This document shows positions 24,252-33,260 of a stretch of 36,753 nt of DNA, in pieces. Below the pieces are notes generated by a model. That model did no database searches and was not told where the DNA came from. It saw only the letters and a program-made list of their open reading frames with translations. The translations under genes and the position numbers were made by a program. This DNA comes from Prevotella sp. (lineage in GTDB: Bacteria > Bacteroidota > Bacteroidia > Bacteroidales > Bacteroidaceae), in NCBI GenBank assembly GCA_017474925.1, contig JAFVGN010000058.1:1-36753 (forward strand). Direction: 5' to 3'. The number at the start of each line of letters is the position of its first letter. Position 1 is the stretch's first letter.

Positions 24252-26774
24252 ATGATGAAACAATTCATTATTTTCCTAGCACTGCTGGGAGCTTTTACAT
24301 GTCGTGCCCAAGATCTTCAGTTGAACAACCTTGAATACTTCGAGCGTCAGGGCGTCAACGTGCTGGTGTTCAGCAATAGTTTCAATGGTGGTTTCAACGA
24401 CGAGAAGAACTCTGGAATTGAGATTATCCATCACGGAGTACGAACCATTCAGGGGGGAGCCGTCCGGCTGAACAACACCCCTGAGCAGTGGGATCTCGTA
24501 CCGACGATGACCAGCCGCAAAGTCAATCGGACAACGGGCAGCATTGAAGTAGCCCTGCGCTACGACGACTACGATTTCGAAAGCCGTGTGGTGGTCACAG
24601 CCAAGGGGAAGGCCGTCGAGATAGCGGTATGGCTGGACAAGCCTATACCTACGAGCCTGCCTGGTGACCCAGGGTTCAACCTGGAGTTTCTGCCTTCACA
24701 GTACTGGCTGAAGACCTATCAGGTGGATGGTCGTTTGGGACGATTGCCTCGCTACGCCACCAGTCAGACAGTGACACGCCCAAACAGCGAGAAACCGCGC
24801 CAGTTCAAAGGTTTCAAGACATACGACGACCGTGGCACCAACCGTTTTGTAGACCCGTTGCCTTTAGACACCGGACACCACTTTATCTTGGCAACCGATA
24901 CTCCTGAGCGTATGGTCAGCATCAGCAGCGATGCAGCATTGAAGCTCTATGACGGACGCATGCTGGCACAGAACGGATGGTTCGTATTGCGCAGCATACT
25001 ACCCAAGGGTAAAACGGGCAAGGTCATTACCTGGATAGTAGAACCACATGCCATCCCTGATTGGATACGCGAGCCGAATATCGGTTTCTCACAGGTAGGA
25101 TACACCCCTGAGCAACCGAAAGTCGCTGTCATTGAGTTAGACAAACACGACACGCCACAGGCAAAAGCCTCCCTGATGCGCATCAAGGCCGACGGTTCAG
25201 CTGAGGAGGTTTACACGGGGAATATTCAGTCGTGGGGTCCATACTATAAGTATCACTATGTAAAGTTCGATTTTACCCAAGTCCAGGAACCGGGTGTCTA
25301 CTTCATCCAGTATGATAGGACCCGGTCCAACAATTTCCTCATTGACGAGCATGTCTATGACAGGATTACTGATGCCACAACAGACGTATGGGTTCCTATC
25401 CACATGAACCACATGTACGTGACCGAAGGCTATCGCACATGGCACGGGGAACCCTTCAAGGAAGGTTATCTGCAAGCCCCAGAGAGCGACCACTTCGACC
25501 TGCATAGCCAGGGAGCAACGACAGACACGAAGTACAAGCCTTTGGAACTGATTCCCGGGTTGAACATCGGTGGGTTCTTTGATGCAGGTGACTTTGACAT
25601 TGAGACGTCATCGAACATTAACGTGGTGCAAAACTTCATCCGCACCTGGGAACTATTCCATCCCAAACGCGATGAAACATTTGTCTCGCAGCAGCAACGC
25701 TATGTTGAGCTGCACCGCCCAGACGGTGTACCTGACATATTGCAGTTCATCGAGCACGGTGTGCAGAACTTGGTGGCACAGGCAGAACAGATAGGCCACA
25801 TGGCACAGACACTTTCTAATTCTGTGCTCGACAACTATCACCATCTCGGTGATGCTGCATCGCTAACCGACGGGCTGCACTACGACCCCACGCTGAAGCC
25901 CTATGAAGTGAGTGCTGACGGCAAGCGCAGTGGAACGCCCGACGACATGTGGGCCTTCACCACTCGCAACCCGCGCCTTGACATGCTGGCTGCCGGCGTA
26001 TTTACTTCAGCTGCTCGGGTATTGAAAGGCTATAACGACTCGCTGGCTGAGCGGGCCCAGCGTCAAGCAGAACGTCTGCGCCACGAGGCCGAACAGCTAT
26101 TGGCTAAGTCCCAGGGACAGCAAGACACAAAGTTTGATGCTGACGTCACATGGCTGACTGGTACTGGTGACAACAACACCAACGCTCGTTCCGGACGCAG
26201 TCACCGTCCCCGTACACTCTGGGAAAATCTCGACCGTAACGTAGCTTTCGCCCTACAAACAGCACTTGACTCCATACCCATGAAAGACGAAGCCTATCGA
26301 CAGCGTCTCCGACCTTATGTCGAGAAGTATCGCGAATACATTCACGGCTTCGATCGTCAAAACCCCTATGGTGTACCCATCGGACTGGGCAACTGGGCTG
26401 GCGTCAACGCTATCCTCAACTTCGGCATCACCGTCAACTATGCCCACATCTACTATCCCGATATCATCGCCAAGGAAGAGGTCTACCGCGTTGCCAATTG
26501 GCTCTTTGGTTGCCACCCGTACCATAACTACAGCTTTGTAGCCGTGGTTGGGGCTGCCCGTCCCAAACAGGTGTTCTATGGCAACAACCGTGCCGATTTT
26601 TCGGCCATACCTGGCAATGTGGCTCCCGGCATTTTGTTCCGCAAGCCCGACCATTTCGAGAACTTTGACGACTGGCCTTTCCTTTGGGGACAGAACGAGG
26701 GAACTATTGCAGGCAATACGCAGTACGTCATCTTTGGGTCGTCATTAAAGAACATCGTGTGTAAAACAAACTAA
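24252..26774 (+). CDS. Secreted GH9 glycosidase with Ig-like domain
   Basis: An 840-aa exported protein with signal peptide MMKQFIIFLALLGAFTCRAQ (an ATG one codon later and a GTG one codon earlier are alternatives). Residues about 25-270 are a beta-rich domain I do not recognise. About 275-365 is a CelD_N-type Ig-like domain (FSQVGYTPEQPKVAVIEL to FLIDEHVYD). About 370-840 is the GH9 alpha/alpha-barrel: the catalytic-base DAGD in GGFFDAGDFDIETSSN, HRPDGVPDILQFIEHG, and the C-terminal proton-donor Glu in GQNEGTIAGN. GH9 enzymes are inverting glycosidases, mainly endoglucanases on beta-1,4-glucans or related chains. Some act on other glycans, so cellulase is not assured. It precedes the outer-membrane protein by 42 bases. 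Confidence 0.87.
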   Translation: MMKQFIIFLALLGAFTCRAQDLQLNNLEYFERQGVNVLVFSNSFNGGFNDEKNSGIEIIHHGVRTIQGGAVRLNNTPEQWDLVPTMTSRKVNRTTGSIEVALRYDDYDFESRVVVTAKGKAVEIAVWLDKPIPTSLPGDPGFNLEFLPSQYWLKTYQVDGRLGRLPRYATSQTVTRPNSEKPRQFKGFKTYDDRGTNRFVDPLPLDTGHHFILATDTPERMVSISSDAALKLYDGRMLAQNGWFVLRSILPKGKTGKVITWIVEPHAIPDWIREPNIGFSQVGYTPEQPKVAVIELDKHDTPQAKASLMRIKADGSAEEVYTGNIQSWGPYYKYHYVKFDFTQVQEPGVYFIQYDRTRSNNFLIDEHVYDRITDATTDVWVPIHMNHMYVTEGYRTWHGEPFKEGYLQAPESDHFDLHSQGATTDTKYKPLELIPGLNIGGFFDAGDFDIETSSNINVVQNFIRTWELFHPKRDETFVSQQQRYVELHRPDGVPDILQFIEHGVQNLVAQAEQIGHMAQTLSNSVLDNYHHLGDAASLTDGLHYDPTLKPYEVSADGKRSGTPDDMWAFTTRNPRLDMLAAGVFTSAARVLKGYNDSLAERAQRQAERLRHEAEQLLAKSQGQQDTKFDADVTWLTGTGDNNTNARSGRSHRPRTLWENLDRNVAFALQTALDSIPMKDEAYRQRLRPYVEKYREYIHGFDRQNPYGVPIGLGNWAGVNAILNFGITVNYAHIYYPDIIAKEEVYRVANWLFGCHPYHNYSFVAVVGAARPKQVFYGNNRADFSAIPGNVAPGILFRKPDHFENFDDWPFLWGQNEGTIAGNTQYVIFGSSLKNIVCKTN

Positions 26775-26816
26775 AAGACTTTCCAAGTGAATACAAAAAA
26801 GAATCGCGTAAGCGTG

Positions 26817-29768
26817 ATGATGCGCGAGCAAGCTAAGCGACTGTTATTGTGCGCTATATTGAGTGTACTTCACACTGTGTTATGGACTACCACAGCTAAC
26901 GCTCAGCCGGAACCCGAGGACCGCAAGCTAACCATTTGCGGCCAGTTGTTGGATGCCGACCTGAAAGAACCTATGGTGCAGGCCACGATACAGCTGTTCA
27001 CCGCCTCCGACAGCACCTTCGTGGGTGGCACGGTAAGCGACAAGAATGGTGACTTTGACTTACAGGCACCATCGCCTGGCACCTACAGGCTTATTATTTC
27101 ATCGATAGGATATCAGACCATTGACCGCGAGGTGACGCTGCGACGGGGCGGCAGCCAGGACTTGGGCAACATGCTGATGGAAACCGAGAGCGTCATGCTG
27201 CAGGAGGCCGTTGTAACAGGACGTGCGGCACAGGTTGTGGTCCGGAAGGACACTATCATGTATAACCCCGAGGCGTACCGTACCCCCGAGGGATCGCCTA
27301 TCGAGGAACTCATCAAGCGCATTCCAGGTGCTGAGGTCGACGAGGATGGCAACATCACCATCAACGGCAAGCAAGTGAAGAAAATATTGCTCGACGGCAA
27401 AGAGTTCATGCTGGGCGATGTGGAGACGGCACTCAAGAACATTCCCGTCAGCATCATCCAGAACATGAAGTTCTACGACCAACAAAGTGACCAGGCACGT
27501 ATCACCGGTATAGAAGACGGCGAGAAGGAAACAGTGCTCGACTTCAGCATCAAGAAGGGCATGAATCGCGGCTACATGACCAATCTGGACGTAGCAGGAG
27601 GTACCAATAGCCGCTATGCAACGCGCGGCATGGGCAGCGTCTTCACGGACAAGACCCGGTTTGTGCTGCTGGGAAATCTCAACAACAAGGAGGAGAATGC
27701 AGGCTGGTGGAACCGTCGAGGACTGAACGCTCGCAAAATGCTGGGTACCAACCTGAACTACGATGACGGTAACAAACTGAAAGTCGATGCCAGCATACGT
27801 TGGAACCATCGCGATGGCGACAACAAGACGGAGACTGCCGTCGAGAACTTCTATAGCGACGTCACACGAACCTTCACCAACACGGCCACGGAAAACTTCA
27901 CACGCAGCAACAACTGGTGGGGTAACATGCGCTTGGAATGGAAGCCAGACACGCTGACCAATATCCTGGTCCGCGCCAACGGCAGCTACGGGACGAGCGA
28001 TGCTACCACGCAGTCAATATCTGCCAGTTTCGATGCCGACCCCTACCTCTTCACCGAAAACCCTCTGGCCCCCGAGAACTTCCTGCCAGAAACACAGTCG
28101 ACACTATACGAGCACATTATTAACCACAACCTCAATTCCAACTTGTCGTACGAGCTGAACAAAAACGCATGGGGCATGGTCCAGCTATACCGTCGACTCA
28201 ACCCACGGGGACGCAACATCCTAGTACGATTGGAGACCAATGGGGGAAACAGCCAGAACGACAACGTCTCGAACAACGAGGTAGAGTTTTTCAGGCTGAA
28301 GAACCAAGCCGGACAGGACTCTGCATACTATACCGCCCGATATAACACTACACCGACCGACAACTGGGGCTACGTGGTGAGTACCACTTACAGCGAACCG
28401 CTGTGGAAGGGAGCCCACCTGCAGGCCAACTACGAACTACGCTACAGTTGGAACAAGAGCCACCGGCAGACCTACGATTTCAGCCGTTTGCCCGAAGACC
28501 CGTTCTCTGGCATCACGCCCGAATATCGCGACTGGGACCCATGGCTTGGGACACTCTATGCTGACATGGACCGCTATCTCGACCGTCGGTTGAGCCGCTA
28601 TTCAGAATACACCAACTATACACACAACGTCCGTCTCACCCTGCGCCACCGTTCAGAAAAGTACGAATACAACATCGGTGTCCTGCTGCAACCCCAGCAC
28701 TCTAACTTCATACAGGACTACCGAGGCATCTACGTGGACACCATCCGCAACGTGACCAACCTGACCCCGACGCTGGACTATCACTACAAGTTCAGCGACC
28801 AGAGCAACCTGTGGATACACTACCGGGGCGATACCCGGCAACCCGAGATGTCACAACTGCTCGACATCACCGACGATTCAAATCCCCTATACATCACCCA
28901 GGGTAACCCCGGTCTGAAACCGCAGTTCACCAACTCGCTCAATGTGTATTACAACAACTACATTGTAAGATATAAGCGAAGCATCGTGGCCTATCTGAAC
29001 TACCGCCACATTCGCAACAGCATATCAAACATGGTGCGCTACGATCCGGAAACAGGCGGTAGCATCTCGCGCCCGGAAAACATCAATGGCAACTGGAACT
29101 TCAACGGCGGATTCACCTTCAACACCGCCATAGACACACTGGCCCACTGGAACGTAGGTACCGACACGCGCATCCGATACAACAATTTTGTGAGCTATGT
29201 GGCCCAGGAACTGGCAGATGCCGAAAAGAACACCACACGTACGCTGAACCTGAACCAGCGATTGACAGCCGGATACCGCAACGACTGGCTGGAGGTGACT
29301 CTCGACGGCCGTATGAACTACCAACACTCGCGCAACAAGCTACAACCGTCGGCCAACCTGAACACCTGGCAGTTCGAGTATGGCGGTCAGTTCATGCTGA
29401 AGCTGCCCCTCGACTTCGAGGTCAGCATGAATATCCACCAGCGTAGCCGGCGTGGTTACAACGATTCGTCCATGAACACCAACGAGCTGCTTTGGAATGG
29501 TCAGGTGTCAAAGCCCTTCCTCAAATCGAAATCGCTCATCGTGGCACTCAACTTCTACGACCTGCTGGGTCAGCAAAGCAACTATGAGCGATGGGTCAAT
29601 GCCACCAGCCGTACCGACACTCAGTACAATAGCGTCAATTCGTATGCTATGCTGCATGTGCGCTATCGCTTGAACATCTTCGGTGGGAAAATCGATACGG
29701 AAGGGCGGTATGACAAGAAATGGGGAAACCGCGACAACAACAGGAACCGTAACAGGGGTTGGAGATGA
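26817..29768 (+). CDS. Outer-membrane beta-barrel receptor with CarboxypepD-reg and plug domains
   Basis: A 983-aa exported protein. The ATG giving MMREQAKRLL begins a signal peptide ending near TTTANAQ; an in-frame GTG ten codons earlier is possible. Residues about 38-115 are a carboxypeptidase-regulatory-like Ig domain (GQLLDADLKEPMVQATIQLF to IISSIGYQTIDREVTLRR), then a plug-like section (about 120-250, QEAVVTGRAAQVVVRKDTIM, IEELIKRIPGAEVDEDGNIT), then a long barrel. This is the OMP_b-brl_3 type of TonB-dependent receptor relatives in Bacteroidetes. There is no SusD partner, so it is not a SusC in the usual sense. It probably transports or binds a ligand connected with the GH9 enzyme. The C-terminus is basic and Asn/Arg-rich (NRDNNRNRNRGWR), unlike most barrels, which end in an aromatic residue. 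Confidence 0.85.
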   Translation: MMREQAKRLLLCAILSVLHTVLWTTTANAQPEPEDRKLTICGQLLDADLKEPMVQATIQLFTASDSTFVGGTVSDKNGDFDLQAPSPGTYRLIISSIGYQTIDREVTLRRGGSQDLGNMLMETESVMLQEAVVTGRAAQVVVRKDTIMYNPEAYRTPEGSPIEELIKRIPGAEVDEDGNITINGKQVKKILLDGKEFMLGDVETALKNIPVSIIQNMKFYDQQSDQARITGIEDGEKETVLDFSIKKGMNRGYMTNLDVAGGTNSRYATRGMGSVFTDKTRFVLLGNLNNKEENAGWWNRRGLNARKMLGTNLNYDDGNKLKVDASIRWNHRDGDNKTETAVENFYSDVTRTFTNTATENFTRSNNWWGNMRLEWKPDTLTNILVRANGSYGTSDATTQSISASFDADPYLFTENPLAPENFLPETQSTLYEHIINHNLNSNLSYELNKNAWGMVQLYRRLNPRGRNILVRLETNGGNSQNDNVSNNEVEFFRLKNQAGQDSAYYTARYNTTPTDNWGYVVSTTYSEPLWKGAHLQANYELRYSWNKSHRQTYDFSRLPEDPFSGITPEYRDWDPWLGTLYADMDRYLDRRLSRYSEYTNYTHNVRLTLRHRSEKYEYNIGVLLQPQHSNFIQDYRGIYVDTIRNVTNLTPTLDYHYKFSDQSNLWIHYRGDTRQPEMSQLLDITDDSNPLYITQGNPGLKPQFTNSLNVYYNNYIVRYKRSIVAYLNYRHIRNSISNMVRYDPETGGSISRPENINGNWNFNGGFTFNTAIDTLAHWNVGTDTRIRYNNFVSYVAQELADAEKNTTRTLNLNQRLTAGYRNDWLEVTLDGRMNYQHSRNKLQPSANLNTWQFEYGGQFMLKLPLDFEVSMNIHQRSRRGYNDSSMNTNELLWNGQVSKPFLKSKSLIVALNFYDLLGQQSNYERWVNATSRTDTQYNSVNSYAMLHVRYRLNIFGGKIDTEGRYDKKWGNRDNNRNRNRGWR

Positions 29769-29794
29769 CAACCGACCCCTGAAAGGTTTGACGG

Positions 29795-31207
29795 CTATTT
29801 TCGACCGAGAAGTGCCTCGGCAATGATCTCAGCCATACGTCGGGCTCCCTTTCCGTCAGGATGGATGCCATCGGCAAGCATCTTGTCACCGTCGTCAGCA
29901 TAGAGCGTGTGCAGGTCAATAACTTGTAGGCCATACTTGCGGGCTACGTCACGCTGTACGGGGATGATGGCGTTGACTATGACGGAGTCGCTGATGTTCC
30001 ACGTCGGTTTGAAGGCGGGGATGGGCGTACACAGGATTACCTTTGCAGGGCGCAACGCCTGAACCATTTGTTCAAGGTCTTTCTTGAATGCTGAGCCGTA
30101 CTGCCAGTTCTCGGGTTTCGAATCGTTGGTGCCAAGCTTGACAATGGCTATGTCGGGCTTGAAATCCAAAGCGTCTCGCCAGGCTCTCTCGTTCATATAG
30201 GGATAGTCTCCTTGCATGAGCATCGTCCGGCCGCTGACACCAAAGTTCTTAACCCAATAGCCTTCACCCAATATCTTTTGCAACTCGGCAGGATAGCCGT
30301 AGGCCGAGGCCATGTCGATGCCGAAGCCGTCGGTGATGCTGTTGCCTATGCAGGCCACGCGAAGGGCTTTGGGGTTGGGCACCTGACGGGCATCGAGCCA
30401 CGCGCCCAGGTCAGCAAGCATCTGGTCGTGATACTTGAACCAAGGGCCGAAACCGAAACCGTGGTCGCCGGTAGGATAGACGTACAGGGCACAGTCGTTG
30501 CCGGAATTGCGCATAGCTGAGTAGTACCGCACAGCATTGGTGACTGGTGGTACCAGACGGTCGTCGCTGGCGGTGATGATACACGCTGGGGGCGTCAGAT
30601 GGCGTCGCACAGCCTTGTCGGTAGAGAACTCGCGCACCAGGTCTTTGTCGTGCACACCGGCTTCGCCCAGGAAATTAAGGCATGACCACTTATGGGACAC
30701 GCGCTCGTCCATCGAGATAACAGGATAGAATAGAATGGTAAAGTCGGGACGCACGTCGAAGGCGGAGTGTGTCGAGATGACTGAAGACAGGTGTCCTCCA
30801 GCCGAGAATCCCATGATGCCTACATCGTGCGGGTTGATGCCCCATGCCTGGGCAGAGTCACGGACTGTACGGAAGGCTTGCTCGACATCGCCGATGGGCT
30901 TGGTACGGTCGCCCTCAGGCAACCTGTAGTTGACGACAAAATAGGCAATGCCCCGCTGGTTCATCCAATCGGAGGCCATATAGCCCTCGTATCCGTTCGA
31001 CAGCACGGAATATCCGCCGCCAGGGACACCCACAATAGCACGGCCCGACGGAACCTGGGGGAGGAAGCAGACCATCTGTGCCTTTCCGTCACTGGTCAGG
31101 TCGAGGGTAAACTTACGGGCTGTCTGTGCCTGTATACTCGCTGCTGCCAACAGCAGCACCACTGTCACGAAATGCCGTAAACGGCTGGGGGTTGTTGAAT
31201 GTTTCAT
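29795..31207 (-). CDS. Double esterase: alpha/beta hydrolase plus SGNH hydrolase
   Basis: A 470-aa exported protein started at the ATG giving MKHSTTPSRLRHFVTVVLLL; the longer frame lies upstream of the promoter core. The first half is a carbohydrate-esterase-like alpha/beta hydrolase: oxyanion loop GVPGGGYSVLS, nucleophile Ser135 in GFSAGGH, Asp215 or Asp216 in TASDDRLVPP, His249 in GDHGFGFG. The second half is an SGNH/GDSL lipase-like hydrolase: Ser290 in CIGNSITDG, GTND around residues 359-362, and Asp446/His449 in DGIHPDGKG. Both types commonly remove acetyl groups from plant polysaccharides. Two complete catalytic sites in one chain suggest attack on differently placed esters. It is convergent with the outer-membrane protein gene. 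Confidence 0.9.
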   Translation of the reverse strand: MKHSTTPSRLRHFVTVVLLLAAASIQAQTARKFTLDLTSDGKAQMVCFLPQVPSGRAIVGVPGGGYSVLSNGYEGYMASDWMNQRGIAYFVVNYRLPEGDRTKPIGDVEQAFRTVRDSAQAWGINPHDVGIMGFSAGGHLSSVISTHSAFDVRPDFTILFYPVISMDERVSHKWSCLNFLGEAGVHDKDLVREFSTDKAVRRHLTPPACIITASDDRLVPPVTNAVRYYSAMRNSGNDCALYVYPTGDHGFGFGPWFKYHDQMLADLGAWLDARQVPNPKALRVACIGNSITDGFGIDMASAYGYPAELQKILGEGYWVKNFGVSGRTMLMQGDYPYMNERAWRDALDFKPDIAIVKLGTNDSKPENWQYGSAFKKDLEQMVQALRPAKVILCTPIPAFKPTWNISDSVIVNAIIPVQRDVARKYGLQVIDLHTLYADDGDKMLADGIHPDGKGARRMAEIIAEALLGRK

Positions 31208-31240
31208 CAGGAGAGTGATAAAAATTAATAAATGACGGTA

Positions 31241-31248
31241 CAAAGATA
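31241..31248 (-). promoter_or_regulatory. -7 box of the double-esterase gene
   Basis: TATCTTTG on the minus strand is an exact TAnnTTTG core, 33 bases before the chosen ATG, and it excludes the longer reading-frame start at 31252. Confidence 0.55.
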
Positions 31249-31270
31249 GCAATATTTCCGGAATTATTCG

Positions 31271-31278
31271 TACCTTCG
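31271..31278 (+). promoter_or_regulatory. Promoter core of the Gfo/Idh gene
   Basis: TACCTTCG sits in ATTATTCGTACCTTCGCG, the same 18-mer found before lutA at 32403-32420. It resembles TAnnTTTG with one change and is about 73 bases before the start codon. Confidence 0.45.
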
Positions 31279-31350
31279 CGTATAGAATATGACTATTTTT
31301 GTGTTTTTGTATACTGAACTGGACATTCTTGAACTAAAAACCTGGATGAT

Positions 31351-32340
31351 ATGAAAAAAGACGGAACATTACGTGTCGGAATTATCGGCACAGGATGGAT
31401 AGCCGAGAAGGCAGCCATCACACTGAAAGAACTGACTGGCTGCGAAGCTTATGCCGTCGGTTCGCGTACGAAAGAGACTGCGGAGGCTTTTGCAGTCAAG
31501 TGGAGCATCCCCCAGGCTTACGGGACGTATGGTGAGCTGATGGCCGATCCTGACGTAGACTTGGTGTATGTCGGCACGCCACACTCACACCATTACGACG
31601 TGACACGCGATGCACTACTGGCAGGGAAGCCCTGTCTGGTAGAGAAAGCCTTCATGGCGAACCTGCGTCAGGCGAGGGATATCGTTTCGCTGGCCCACAA
31701 GCAGGGTGTGTTCCTGGCCGAAGCCATCTGGACCCGCTATCAGCCGGCAGTGGGTATGGTGCGCCGCCTGATAGAAGAAGGACGTATCGGCGACCCCAAG
31801 CTGATTACGGCGACGCTGGGTTACTCCATGGGGCAGAAGGCTCGCATCATGCGCCCTGACCTCTGCGGCGGCGCGCTGCTCGACCTGGGCGTCTATGCCA
31901 TCAACTTTGTGCGGATGTTTACCGATGCAGACATAGCTGACATCGACGGCCGTTGCGTAAAGAGCGACACGGGCATGGACCTGACAAACGCCATCACCAT
32001 CATTCTAAAAAACGGAATACTGGCCAACGTACAGTCGAGTGCCGCCTGCGTGGGCGACAATATCGGAGTCATTGCAGGTACGTCGGGCAACCTGATTATC
32101 GACAACATCAACAATCCACAGACCATCACCGTGAACGGGCCGAACCGCACCTATGTGGAGACGCTGAAAGTTCCGCAACAGATTACAGGCTACGAATACC
32201 AGTTCACGGCCTGCCGCCAAGCGCTCATTGACGGCAAGCTGGAACCCAGCGAGATGCCTCATAGCGAAACGCTTTACATCATGCAACTGATGGACGACTT
32301 GCGACGCAAATGGGATGTCCGCTACCCCATGGATGACTAA
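31351..32340 (+). CDS. Gfo/Idh/MocA-family oxidoreductase
   Basis: A 329-aa cytosolic enzyme. The N-terminal Rossmann loop is GIIGTGWIAEKAA, followed by YVGTPHSHHYDVTRDALLAG and the catalytic lysine segment VEKAF (usually EKP in the family; here Ala replaces Pro). The C-terminal half is the beta-sheet substrate domain (GGALLDLGVYAINFVRMFTD). Family members oxidise or reduce sugars, inositols and related cyclic compounds with NAD(P). The substrate is not identifiable. It is divergent from the double esterase and ends at its own terminator, so it is probably a single-gene unit within the carbohydrate region. Confidence 0.92.
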   Translation: MKKDGTLRVGIIGTGWIAEKAAITLKELTGCEAYAVGSRTKETAEAFAVKWSIPQAYGTYGELMADPDVDLVYVGTPHSHHYDVTRDALLAGKPCLVEKAFMANLRQARDIVSLAHKQGVFLAEAIWTRYQPAVGMVRRLIEEGRIGDPKLITATLGYSMGQKARIMRPDLCGGALLDLGVYAINFVRMFTDADIADIDGRCVKSDTGMDLTNAITIILKNGILANVQSSAACVGDNIGVIAGTSGNLIIDNINNPQTITVNGPNRTYVETLKVPQQITGYEYQFTACRQALIDGKLEPSEMPHSETLYIMQLMDDLRRKWDVRYPMDD

Positions 32341-32357
32341 GGAAGAGGTAACAGAAG

Positions 32358-32390
32358 GAGCTTCCAATCGAAAAAGCTCAGATTTTTTTT
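32358..32390 (+). terminator. Intrinsic terminator of the Gfo/Idh gene
   Basis: GAGCTT (32358-32363) pairs with AAGCTC (32374-32379), followed by AGATTTTTTTT. The T-run doubles as part of the -33 region of the lutA promoter. Confidence 0.65.
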
Positions 32391-32418
32391 GTTTTTTGCG
32401 CGATTATTCGTACCTTCG
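32388..32418 (+). promoter_or_regulatory. Promoter of the lutABC operon
   Basis: TTTG (32388-32391) and TACCTTCG (32411-32418) are 19 bp apart, fitting the Bacteroidetes pattern with one change in the -7 box. The leader to the lutA ATG is about 30 bases. Confidence 0.6.
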
Positions 32419-32448
32419 CGGACGAACTAATAACTAAAACTGTAAAAA

Positions 32449-33192
32449 ATGTCGGAGAAGATGAAAATAGGACTTTTCGTACCCTGCTACGTAGACGCCG
32501 TCTATCCCGAGGTGGGCATGGCAACCTATAAGCTGCTGAAGCATCTGGGGATAGACGTGACATACCCGCAGGGGCAGACGTGCTGTGGACAGCCCATGGC
32601 TAACGCAGGATTTGAACAACAGGCTACGACGCTGGCTGAGAAATTTGAAAGCATGTTCAAGGGTTTTGACTATGTGGTGGCTCCAAGCGTGAGCTGCACG
32701 GCTTTTATACGGCTGAACTACCCGAGACTACTTCACCATGAATGCGAAACGGCCAAACGGTGCATGGACGTAGTGGAATTCCTTCACGACGTCGTAAAGG
32801 TAGAACGCCGCCTGGGCACGTTTCCGCATAAGGTATCGCTGCACAACTCATGTCATGGTGTCAGGGAACTGGGATTGTCGAGTCCCAGCGAGATGCACGT
32901 GGAGAAGTTCAACAAGATAAAAGACTTGCTACTATTGGTCGACGGCATAGACGTAGTGGAACCGGAACGTGCAGACGAGTGCTGCGGATTCGGAGGCATG
33001 TTCTCGGTGGAAGAGACGGCGGTCTCGGCCCAGATGGGGCGCGACAAGGTGGAACGTCATATCCAGACGGGCGCAGAGTATGTGACTGGTCCCGACTGTT
33101 CATGTCTGATGCACATGGCCGGTATTGCCAGGAAAGAAGGCAAGCAGATTGCATTCAAGCATGTCGTTGAAATACTGGCAGCAGGGCTGTAA
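32449..33192 (+). CDS. lutA: Lactate utilization protein A
   Basis: A 247-aa protein with two cysteine-rich CCG domains: QTCCGQPMANAG near residue 44 and ADECCGFGGMFSV near residue 180, plus VSCTAF, HNSCHGVRELG and GPDCSCLMH. These motifs bind a noncanonical iron-sulfur cluster, as in LutA and the GlpC/HdrB family. Together with LutB and LutC it forms the iron-sulfur L-lactate dehydrogenase complex that oxidises L-lactate to pyruvate, with electrons going to the respiratory chain. It is the first gene of the operon, with a promoter just upstream. A short 68-base gap leads to lutB. Confidence 0.94.
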   Translation: MSEKMKIGLFVPCYVDAVYPEVGMATYKLLKHLGIDVTYPQGQTCCGQPMANAGFEQQATTLAEKFESMFKGFDYVVAPSVSCTAFIRLNYPRLLHHECETAKRCMDVVEFLHDVVKVERRLGTFPHKVSLHNSCHGVRELGLSSPSEMHVEKFNKIKDLLLLVDGIDVVEPERADECCGFGGMFSVEETAVSAQMGRDKVERHIQTGAEYVTGPDCSCLMHMAGIARKEGKQIAFKHVVEILAAGL

Positions 33193-33260
33193 GAAGTTAA
33201 AGAAGTTGAGCGAATGCGAAACTTGAATTAAATGACGATGAACAAAAGATATTAGGAATT

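Noticed and set aside
18002-32340. A classical polysaccharide utilization locus
   Set aside because: There is no SusC/SusD pair, no hybrid two-component regulator and no anti-sigma partner; gene directions also break the region into at least four transcripts.
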